From: Candidatus Gastranaerophilales bacterium
GTDB lineage: Bacteria > Cyanobacteriota > Vampirovibrionia > Gastranaerophilales > Gastranaerophilaceae
Direction of reading: 5' to 3'
DNA: 64,000 nucleotides
Assembly (NCBI GenBank): GCA_944322545.1
Contig: CALUPF010000047.1
Coordinates: 1 to 64,000, forward strand
Shown: in pieces, positions 58,131 to 64,000 of the stretch
Position numbering within the stretch: the stretch's first letter is position 1
Layout: every line of letters starts with the position of its first letter
Notes under the pieces: generated by a model
What the model was told of the DNA's origin: nothing
Databases searched by the model: none
Seen by the model: only the letters and a program-made list of their open reading frames with translations
Position numbers and translations under genes: made by a program

Positions 58131-58600
58131 TAACCATTTCTGGTTATACATTTACAAAGAATCTATCACATAAAATGACCGAAACCACCTAAGGTTTTCA
58201 CAAACACGAAGTTTCGGTCAGACTTATTGTAACATATTTTTATAAGCCAGTGAATAGAAAATGTGAAAACCTAAGCAAGTTATTGAATATCTATTATTTG
58301 TTACATCTTGTTTCTTTTCAAGATTAATAGATTTAGAAGCCAATGTTTCTGCAATGTCAAGTAGATAACCGTTAGCACAAGCATCTGTGAAGATTCCTTG
58401 ATGAGTCGGCCAAATCGTATGACATAGGATAGAAGAGGGATATTCGTAAATCCAGTTCTCTCGAAGCTGAATCTCAATAAAAGAAAATTTTCAGCATTAT
58501 TGTTTTCAATAATTCTAAACCAAAGGCCAAAGGGTTGCAGGGCAAACTTTGAATGAATTCATAATAAATGCTCGAAAAATTAAGTTTTTTCATATATACA
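58131..58600 (+). ncRNA. large structured RNA with strong pseudoknot
   Basis: TGA-TATAAT (58120-58125) predicts a start near 58131. The first element is ATAACCA-TTTC-TGGTTAT (58130-58147). Then TGACCGAAAC/GTTTCGGTCA (58176-58185 with 58211-58220) encloses a loop whose AGGTTTTCACA (58192-58202) pairs with TGTGAAAACCT (58262-58272): a pseudoknot of 10 and 11 bp. Further stems: CTATTA/TAATAG with ATCTTG/CAAGAT inside (58291-58330), GCTGAA/TTCAGC (58466 with 58490), ATTATTG/CAATAAT (58496 with 58507), CAAAG/CTTTG. No gene fits this 680-bp divergent gap. Confidence 0.6.
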
Positions 58601-58646
58601 CAGATATAGGTCATTAGTCTTCAGAAAACAAACGTCAAGCAGATTA

Positions 58647-58675
58647 TTTACTATTAAAATAAAAATATGTATAAT
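58647..58675 (+). promoter_or_regulatory. early-type promoter of the rightward late block
   Basis: TTTACT (58647-58652), 17 bp, TATAAT (58670-58675), then a leader with ATAGGAG before ATG 58722. Confidence 0.8.
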
Positions 58676-58721
58676 CTAACCAGAACTATTTAAAATCACA
58701 AGATGATAGGAGAACAACTAA

Positions 58722-59084
58722 ATGGCATTTAACTTGACTGATGGTCTAGCTAAATCTTTTGAATTCAGCGGCGAAATTGATGGAAAAGTTCACAAATATG
58801 AAGCTTTTTATCCTACAGCAAAACAACTACGTCCAATACAACTTGGATATGTTCGTTTAAAGGAAATCAACGATAAGTTAGAAAAAGCCGGCGTTACAGA
58901 TGAAGAGAAAAAATCATACGAAGACGACGTTGAAAAAATCACTAAAGAAATGACAGATGCATTTACAGGAATGTTCAAACCATTAGATGATTCTATGCCA
59001 ATTGATGAATTTCTTGATAATCTTCCGTCTAATGCAAAGAAGAATTTCGATACGATGGTTCAAACAGAACTCTTAAGTAACTAA
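58722..59084 (+). CDS. tail assembly chaperone-like protein
   Basis: 120 residues (MAFNLTDGLAKSFEFSGEID). Small size, beta N-terminus and acidic helical C-terminus, with a second short helical gene starting on its stop codon, match the G/GT tail-chaperone pair of siphophages. No slippery heptamer is evident, only TAATG overlap. It is far from the tape measure gene, which is unusual. Confidence 0.6.
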   Translation: MAFNLTDGLAKSFEFSGEIDGKVHKYEAFYPTAKQLRPIQLGYVRLKEINDKLEKAGVTDEEKKSYEDDVEKITKEMTDAFTGMFKPLDDSMPIDEFLDNLPSNAKKNFDTMVQTELLSN

Positions 59085-59398
59085 TGCAACCGAATCAACC
59101 TAAAAAAGTTTTTAAATTAAAGAATCAGAGAAAGAGCAATCAATTATCTGAGGAAGAAGCTTTTGAGAGAATGATTTGCATTGTTGGAATGAAATATCCT
59201 CAATATAGCTTAGAACAATTAAGAGATGAGATTCCTTTTCGCCAATTAAAAAGAATGTTCAAAGAAATAAACCGTAGACGAGCAGAAACACTTCTTCTTT
59301 TAAATGGAATTATTAATGGTCCAAATTCAAAGAGTAAATCTAAATCAGAATACAAGAATATTATAAAAGAACTTACAGATGAGCTCGATGGAAAATAA
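59084..59398 (+). CDS. tail assembly chaperone-like second protein
   Basis: 104 residues, basic N-terminus, then EEAFERMICIVGMKYPQYSL and a helical C-terminus resembling the T part of tail chaperones. Starts at the A of the upstream stop (TAATG). Role inferred from pairing. Confidence 0.55.
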   Translation: MQPNQPKKVFKLKNQRKSNQLSEEEAFERMICIVGMKYPQYSLEQLRDEIPFRQLKRMFKEINRRRAETLLLLNGIINGPNSKSKSKSEYKNIIKELTDELDGK

Positions 59399-59433
59399 AT
59401 AATTTTGTTATAATTTTAAAAACAGGAGAATTT

Positions 59434-59709
59434 ATGGGAAGAAACACGTCTTATTCATTAGATTTCATGCTAAAGATTAAGAAAATTAATCCAAATTTTG
59501 AATTTACAGGTGCAGATAAAAAAAGATGGGAAGAGTTTTTAGAATCTCAGAAAGAAGATTCATTAATTGAGACTATAGAAAATATGGAACCATCAGAAAA
59601 GCCGAAAAGAAAAAAGAAATCTAAAAAAGTAAATCAAGTCGTTGAGCGAAAAAATACCGAGAGTATGGACTATTTCGTAGAAAATGAGATTGACGAAGAA
59701 TCAAACTAA
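59434..59709 (+). CDS. hypothetical basic protein
   Basis: 91 residues. A folded N-terminal half (SLDFMLKIKKINPNFEFTGA) is followed by a KPKRKKKSKK basic stretch. GGAGAA precedes ATG 59434. It overlaps the GIY-YIG gene by 26 bp. Unrecognised. Confidence 0.62.
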   Translation: MGRNTSYSLDFMLKIKKINPNFEFTGADKKRWEEFLESQKEDSLIETIENMEPSEKPKRKKKSKKVNQVVERKNTESMDYFVENEIDEESN

Positions 59710-60052
59710 AAATTACAAAAAATATTACGTTGTTTATAGAATCTTAGATTTATCAAATAAAAAATCTTACATTGGAGCTCATAAAATCCGTTTTCAAAAT
59801 GAAGATGACGGATATATATGTAGCTCCAAACTTGTTTTAGCACTCTTTTATAAGAATCCAAAAAATTTTAAGAAAACAATATTAGCAAGATTTTCTACTG
59901 CAAGAGAAGCAGACAGATTTGAGAAAAAATCTATTAAAAAATATGACTCATTTAGAAATGGATATAATCGAACTAAAGATGGCGGCCCATATAGAGCTGG
60001 AAGAAATGTAAGAAAAATTAACGGAAAGTATTATGTAATTAGGAGGAAATAA
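59684..60052 (+). CDS. GIY-YIG nuclease-domain protein
   Basis: 122 residues. YYVVYRILDLSNKKSYIGAHK is a GIY-YIG core, close to the one in the dTMP kinase fusion; the helix AREADRFEKKSIKKY and NRTKDGGPY follow. It lacks a DNA-binding module, so it may be a stripped homing nuclease. It overlaps both neighbours. Confidence 0.78.
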   Translation: MRLTKNQTKNYKKYYVVYRILDLSNKKSYIGAHKIRFQNEDDGYICSSKLVLALFYKNPKNFKKTILARFSTAREADRFEKKSIKKYDSFRNGYNRTKDGGPYRAGRNVRKINGKYYVIRRK

Positions 60053-60279
60053 TGAGTCAACTTTATCCAGTTAAATGTCCAGGAATGATTTATAAATTTA
60101 ATCATGAAACCGGAAAGAAAGAATTTGTTAAATGCAATGCTCTTCTATTTAAATTAAATGAAGGTGGAAAGTGTGAAACTGTGTGTAGAAGATGCAAATC
60201 AAAAATTACTGCAGTTGTAAGACAGACTTTTGGCCAAGATGTAATTATAGACGTGAGACAAGAACCGAATGAGTTTTAA
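60052..60279 (+). CDS. Com-like zinc-finger protein
   Basis: 75 residues. VKCNALLFKL and ETVCRRCKSKI give the Cys-rich zinc ribbon of the Mu Com family, which in phage Mu is a translational activator of the mom gene. Here the partner is unknown; the next gene is a sugar-transferase-like protein. ATG 60052 follows AGGAGG. Confidence 0.75.
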   Translation: MSQLYPVKCPGMIYKFNHETGKKEFVKCNALLFKLNEGGKCETVCRRCKSKITAVVRQTFGQDVIIDVRQEPNEF

Positions 60280-60982
60280 TATTGTTTATTATTTTCAAGG
60301 TCAAGATTCAGAAGAACTTAAATATTCTATTAGGTCTGCAGAGAAAAATTTAGACTATGACGTGATTTATTTAGTTGGAGATAAACCCTCATGGTTTAAA
60401 GAAACAAACAAATCAGTTTACATAAAGTCTGGAAATTATAATCTTCAATACTATGGATTAGGGTCTGTTCCGATATTACATTTAAAAAAACTTTACAATT
60501 CAGGAAAAATGCCAGATAAATTTCTTTTATTTAATGATGATTTTTATATCATGAAAAGAATAAAAGACTGGACAGAATATTATCGTTTAGAAAAAGACTA
60601 TAATCAAAAAGCTTTAAAAAATCACGGATATCATAAGAAAACTCTTCGTTCTTGGCAATATACTGAAAAGAAGAAAGCATATAATCTTCATCAGCCTATG
60701 ATGATAGAAAAAGAAAAATTTGTTGAACTTCTTAAAATGTGGGAAAATTTTCAAAACAAAGATATAGATTTTAGAACTCTTTACGGAAATCTCTTTACAA
60801 ACTCAAAGATTGGGTGTAATGATTGTAAAATCGGAAAGAATTACGAATATTCAAAAGAGAATTTAGAAAAAATTAAAAATTCTAGATTTTTATCAACATC
60901 TGATAGTTCTTTTAAAGAAGAAAAAATTGGTGAAATCATAATGTCGATATTCGATCAGCCAAGCTCACTAGAAATGTTATAA
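60269..60982 (+). CDS. Stealth-like sugar-phosphate transferase
   Basis: 237 residues. IVYYFQGQDSEELKYSIRSA at the N-terminus, then FLLFNDDFYIMK (the DDD/F metal-site region) and AYNLHQPMMIEKEKF resemble Stealth-type capsule polysaccharide phosphotransferases and related phage proteins. It would attach a sugar or sugar-phosphate to an unknown acceptor. It overlaps the Com-like gene. Confidence 0.65.
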   Translation: MSFNIVYYFQGQDSEELKYSIRSAEKNLDYDVIYLVGDKPSWFKETNKSVYIKSGNYNLQYYGLGSVPILHLKKLYNSGKMPDKFLLFNDDFYIMKRIKDWTEYYRLEKDYNQKALKNHGYHKKTLRSWQYTEKKKAYNLHQPMMIEKEKFVELLKMWENFQNKDIDFRTLYGNLFTNSKIGCNDCKIGKNYEYSKENLEKIKNSRFLSTSDSSFKEEKIGEIIMSIFDQPSSLEML

Positions 60983-60983
60983 T
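60978..60983 (+). promoter_or_regulatory. extended -10 promoter, near-leaderless
   Basis: TGT-TATAAT ends 7 bp before ATG 60991, within the last codons of the upstream gene. No ribosome site precedes the ATG. Confidence 0.6.
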
Positions 60984-60990
60984 TTTAATT

Positions 60991-61743
60991 ATGAATAACT
61001 ATGACGTAGATGTGTTCATGGAATTAACTGGTTTAGATATCACTGAAGACCAGCTATCTGCTTATGAGAGAGCTCAAAAAAGAGCATTTTCTATGCTTGA
61101 AAATGAGTTAGGGTGGAGTTTTAAATATTCATCTCAATATGAAGAAGTAGGAAAAGTTAAATCAGTATGTTCATGTCCGAAATTCCTTAAACAAATAGAT
61201 GAGAAAGACATGCTTCCAGCAGATTCTGTTGAAGGCGAAATTAAGCTGTTTCCGTATGATAAGAAAATGAGTTCTCTTCCTATTGACCCAGCTACTTGTA
61301 TTTATAAGATTAAGCTTGTTGTTCCAATGGAAGGTGATGACTATAAATTTATTACTATCAAAGATTTAGATAATGTTATGCCAAGACCTCTGTCTAAATC
61401 ACAAGAAATTATTAAATATGTAGAACGATGTGATACATGGCCATATCAATGTGGTTGTGATTGCCCTAATTGCACTCTTCTTGCTGTTGATGCTGATTGG
61501 ATTTCAAAGATTCCTAATGATATGTTTGACATTATTACTGATTTGATAGTTTACTTTATGAGACATCCGTATTCATTAGATACATCTGCAACAATTAAGT
61601 CTGAATCTGTTGATGGTCACTCTGTAAGTTATGCAACAGAAGAATCTGTTGAGACAATCATCAAATCTCCAGCTTATCAAAGAATGCTAGAAAAATATAT
61701 GGGAGTTTATAGTCCATATTATAAGAAGGTAAGAATTTACTAA
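60991..61743 (+). CDS. head-tail connector (adaptor) protein
   Basis: 250 residues. The N-terminal helices (LDITEDQLSAYERAQKRAFSMLENELGW) and the later DMFDIITDLIVYFMRHPYSLD region resemble gp6/gp15-type adaptor proteins that bind the portal. An unusual Cys-rich insert (CGCDCPNC, about residue 150) may bind zinc. It overlaps the next start. Confidence 0.65.
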   Translation: MNNYDVDVFMELTGLDITEDQLSAYERAQKRAFSMLENELGWSFKYSSQYEEVGKVKSVCSCPKFLKQIDEKDMLPADSVEGEIKLFPYDKKMSSLPIDPATCIYKIKLVVPMEGDDYKFITIKDLDNVMPRPLSKSQEIIKYVERCDTWPYQCGCDCPNCTLLAVDADWISKIPNDMFDIITDLIVYFMRHPYSLDTSATIKSESVDGHSVSYATEESVETIIKSPAYQRMLEKYMGVYSPYYKKVRIY

Positions 61744-62111
61744 TGAAAAAAGTTGAAGTTAAAGAACCGTGCATCATTTATAAGTTTAAGAAGAATGGGT
61801 ATGGTGATTTAGAAATTGATGAACAACATGTTGCAAAATGTCTGTTTATTTTTGGTCAATCTAGAGATGATACAAATTTTCAGCAACTAACTTCTACTGA
61901 TGCACATGCATATTTAGATATTGATGACCCATTTGTGAAGAGCATTATGACTCAAGATATGAAAAAGAATTCATATTATTTTGTCATTGATAGATATGGA
62001 AGAGAAGACTGGTATAAAATTGAAAGAATTAAAATTGGAAGAACTATCTTAACTGATAATCAAGACAATAATGTTCACGTTTTCTTGTCATTTTCAGAAA
62101 AAATGATTTAA
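61743..62111 (+). CDS. head closure/stopper-like protein
   Basis: 122 residues, beta-rich, following the connector and starting on its stop codon. SYYFVIDRYGREDWYKIERI fits the small beta-barrel stopper/head-closure proteins (gp16-like). The call is mostly by position and size. Confidence 0.55.
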   Translation: MKKVEVKEPCIIYKFKKNGYGDLEIDEQHVAKCLFIFGQSRDDTNFQQLTSTDAHAYLDIDDPFVKSIMTQDMKKNSYYFVIDRYGREDWYKIERIKIGRTILTDNQDNNVHVFLSFSEKMI

Positions 62112-62248
62112 TAGTAATGTGACGCATGCCTCCTGCGTTGAAAGCATGACAAATAAACAAAACATGCAATGATTCTTTAGAGAATAGTTCTTTATTTAAA
62201 AAATTGATGATACAATTGCAGTGTATATTAAATATACGACAAAATAAG

Positions 62249-62285
62249 CGACCCTGTTATCATGAAGGATTAGCAGGGTTTTATG
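62249..62285 (+). terminator. terminator after the connector block
   Basis: ACCCTG/CAGGGT (62251-62256 with 62274-62279), then TTTTATGTTT. The rest of the 320-bp gap before 62431 holds a small RNA unit (62286-62392) and, at 62125-62141, a short ACGCA/TGCGT hairpin. Confidence 0.72.
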
Positions 62286-62314
62286 TTTACAATAATTAGA
62301 AAATAAGATAATAT
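62286..62314 (+). promoter_or_regulatory. early-type promoter of a small RNA
   Basis: TTTACA (62286-62291), 17 bp, TAATAT (62309-62314); the predicted start is at about 62321. Confidence 0.7.
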
Positions 62315-62320
62315 ATCTAT

Positions 62321-62392
62321 ATAGGATGGAAATCCTATGACTTCTCATTCTATCAAGAAATAGCTAGAACGCCCACCTCTAGCTATTTTTTA
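62321..62392 (+). ncRNA. small RNA of about 72 nt
   Basis: It begins with a 7-bp hairpin ATAGGAT-GGAA-ATCCTAT (62321-62338) exactly at the predicted start and ends in the 62358-62392 terminator. It contains a possible 8-codon frame (MTSHSIKK from 62337) with GGATGG before it. Whether it acts as RNA or encodes the peptide is unknown. Confidence 0.5.
62358..62392 (+). terminator. terminator of the small RNA
   Basis: AAATAGCTAGA/TCTAGCTATTT with loop ACGCCCACC, then TTTT. Confidence 0.88.
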
Positions 62393-62430
62393 ATATTTAT
62401 TTTTTCATATATCTGTGATATAAAATAATT

Positions 62431-63375
62431 ATGAAATTTTTAGCATATACTCATGCAAATCCGATGATTCAAGGGTCTGGTGGAGAGAAATGCCTACAAG
62501 GTTTTTTAGAAAAACTAGCAGAAAAAGGAAATGATGTATATTGCTATTGTTCTAATGAGAATAAGTGGAGAAAGAAAAAAGTAAAAGGTGTTTTTTATGA
62601 CCACTTAAAAACAAGAACATTAGATGACATCTTAGATGAAATTAAGCCAGATTATGTCATTGCTCAATTTTTCACTTCAGAAGATGCAATTAGAAAATCA
62701 CATATTAGAGGAATTAAAGTAATTTACTTAGTTCACAATGATTTTGAAATTACCACAGGTAAAGAACTAAAAATGTTGGACTCATCAGATTATGCTGTAT
62801 TTAACACTTTCTGGATAGGCAATAAAATGCTAACAAAAGCAAAAAAATTTGTTATTCACCCTATAATTCAAACTAAAAATGTGAAATCAAGTAGAAAATA
62901 TATTACACTAATAAATCCATCAAAAGCAAAAGGTGCATCAATATTTGATGTTCTTGCAATGAAAAATCCAGATAAACAATTTTTAGCTGTTGGAGGTGGA
63001 TATGGAAAACAAGAAAAATTTAATAGAAAAAACATAAAAGAAATTGGCAATACACAAAACATTTTTGAAGATGTATATGCAAAAACGAAAATACTTATGA
63101 TGCCATCTATGTATGAATCTTACGGAATGTGTGCAGCTGAAGCTGCTTGTTGCGGAATTCCTGTTATAGCATCAAAAACAGCAGGTCTTAAAGAATGTTT
63201 AGGTGAATCTGGAATTTATGTAAATTCTCTTAGATGGATTGACTGGAATAGAAAATTACAATTATTAGAAGATGATAATATTTATTTAAGATATTCAAAG
63301 CTTGTAAAAAATCATATACAAGAAGATTTCAAGAAAGAATATTTTGAAAATTTCTATAAAAATTTAAAAAAATAA
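62431..63375 (+). CDS. family 4-type (GT-B) glycosyltransferase
   Basis: 314 residues. QGSGGEKCLQGFLEKLAEKG is the N-terminal Gly-rich loop; the C-terminal half has MMPSMYESYGMCAAEAACCG, the E-x7-E nucleotide-sugar site, then GIPVIASKTAGLKE. It would transfer a sugar to an unknown acceptor. TATAAA (62419-62424, with TGA before it) ends 6 bp before the ATG and there is no ribosome site, as for the GT2 at 11439. Confidence 0.9.
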   Translation: MKFLAYTHANPMIQGSGGEKCLQGFLEKLAEKGNDVYCYCSNENKWRKKKVKGVFYDHLKTRTLDDILDEIKPDYVIAQFFTSEDAIRKSHIRGIKVIYLVHNDFEITTGKELKMLDSSDYAVFNTFWIGNKMLTKAKKFVIHPIIQTKNVKSSRKYITLINPSKAKGASIFDVLAMKNPDKQFLAVGGGYGKQEKFNRKNIKEIGNTQNIFEDVYAKTKILMMPSMYESYGMCAAEAACCGIPVIASKTAGLKECLGESGIYVNSLRWIDWNRKLQLLEDDNIYLRYSKLVKNHIQEDFKKEYFENFYKNLKK

Positions 63376-63384
63376 GGAGGCATA

Positions 63385-63627
63385 ATGAGCAAAAGTTCTA
63401 ATGACTATTCTAGTGGTGGAATAGGATTTTTTGGTCTTTTAGCAATTGTGTTTATTACACTAAAATTAATTGGAACTATTGATTGGCCATGGATTTGGAT
63501 TCTTTCTCCAATTTGGCTTCCGATAGCTCTTGTAATTGCAATCGTTAGCATTGCTGTTTTAATTGTTGGCTTTTCTGCTGCTTTTTCAAAAGATAAAGAT
63601 GATGAGGACGATGATGAAGAAATTTAA
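63385..63627 (+). CDS. small phage membrane protein
   Basis: 80 residues with two membrane helices (about 12-31 and 38-67; SPIWLPIALVIAIVSIAVLI) and an acidic tail DKDDEDDDEEI. The GIGFFGLLxIVFIxLKL...W.W.LSPxW pattern is a widespread phage membrane family of unknown role. AAGGAGGC precedes ATG 63385. It overlaps the next gene. Confidence 0.78.
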   Translation: MSKSSNDYSSGGIGFFGLLAIVFITLKLIGTIDWPWIWILSPIWLPIALVIAIVSIAVLIVGFSAAFSKDKDDEDDDEEI

Positions 63628-64000
63628 CTTAGACGATGTAAAAGAAAATTCAAAAATTGTAGATATTAACGAAGTATGCTTCAATCCATGGAATCCTAAA
63701 GTCAAACGTTCTAAAGAATATGAAAAAGTTAAAGAGTCTGTTAGAGTAAATGGATTAAGCATGCCAATTGTCGTTAGAGAAATTAATGACGACAATTATA
63801 AATATCAAGTTCTTGACGGTGAACAGAGACTAACAGCTGCATTAGACTTAGGATTTGACAAAATCTGGATTGTTGATTTAGGTGAAATTTCTGATGAAGA
63901 AGCAAAATCAAAAACTATCTGGATGGAAATGGCTGTTCCATTTGACCAAGAACAATTAGGTAAATTGTTAGTTGAATTGGTTGATAAAGTAGAGCTTCCT
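63614..64000 (+). CDS. ParB/Srx-fold nuclease-like protein (partial, runs off the window)
   Basis: The first 129 residues are visible. IVDINEVCFNPWNPKVKRSK, GLSMPIVVREI and YQVLDGEQRLTAALDLGFDK are the ParB N-terminal (CTPase/nuclease-like) blocks. Phage ParB-like proteins are often fused to other domains or act in packaging. ATG 63614 is chosen over 63611 for spacing to GAGGA. The C-terminus lies beyond position 64000. Confidence 0.85.
   Translation, partial: MKKFNLDDVKENSKIVDINEVCFNPWNPKVKRSKEYEKVKESVRVNGLSMPIVVREINDDNYKYQVLDGEQRLTAALDLGFDKIWIVDLGEISDEEAKSKTIWMEMAVPFDQEQLGKLLVELVDKVELP

Overview
This window is part of the genome of a tailed double-stranded DNA phage with a long non-contractile tail (siphovirus type). 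It carries a large terminase, an HK97-type major capsid protein, a prohead protease, a tail tube, a 1,625-residue tape measure, Dit-like and Tal-like proteins, tail-tip/fibre genes and a CHAP endolysin. No integrase or repressor is seen. The DNA is AT-rich. Genes have strong GGAGG-type ribosome sites and sigma-70-like promoters, and YopX, Erf, YqaJ and RusA proteins are present. This suggests a low-GC Gram-positive (Bacillota-like) host, probably from an animal gut; that is inference. No portal, DNA polymerase or primase is visible, so the genome continues beyond the window (a ParB-like gene runs off the right end).

Layout. 1-2.6 kb: small accessory genes, including two YopX proteins. 2.6-4.56 kb: a structured leader RNA and about ten tRNAs, interrupted by an HNH homing endonuclease. 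4.6-6.3 kb: dCMP deaminase and small genes. 6.3-6.87 kb: a large structured non-coding RNA. 6.9-9.7 kb: an ADP-ribosyltransferase broken by an in-frame TGA, and the scaffold/capsid protein. 9.8-12.6 kb: a homing endonuclease and a tandem GT2 glycosyltransferase. 12.8-19.6 kb: baseplate-like proteins, tail tube, RNA ligase and prohead protease, with cassettes of small early-type genes between them. 19.6-26.7 kb: another homing endonuclease and a modular tail-fibre locus whose right half is much richer in GC. 26.7-28.8 kb: a structured intergenic region and lysis genes. 30.4-40.1 kb: tape measure, Dit, Tal and gp10-like proteins.

40.1-58.0 kb runs leftward: small genes, a homing endonuclease, terminase, nucleotide metabolism (MazG-like, dTMP kinase, HD nucleotidase, ThyX-like, deoxyribosyltransferase), then recombination and replication (Erf, YqaJ-type exonuclease, RusA, SSB, DnaB-like ATPase). 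58.05-58.72 kb is a divergent region with a second large structured RNA containing a strong pseudoknot. 58.7-64.0 kb runs rightward: tail chaperone-like genes, GIY-YIG nuclease, Com-like zinc finger, sugar-transferase-like proteins, head-tail connectors and a ParB-like protein.

Regulation is legible. An early-type promoter (TTTACT/A, 16-17 bp, TATAAT-like) occurs about 20 times on both strands at operon heads. A second, late-type signal (GTTA, then TATGnTAt.AT) lies before capsid, tail tube, a baseplate gene and the tape measure. About eleven genes have their -10 hexamer only 6-7 bp before the ATG, which predicts leaderless mRNAs; these include all four large or HNH homing endonucleases and two glycosyltransferases. 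The most unusual content is this leaderless gene set together with several large structured non-coding RNAs (6.3-6.87 kb, 58.13-58.6 kb, 2.67-2.95 kb), the first of which resembles in size and setting the phage ornate RNAs ROOL and GOLLD.
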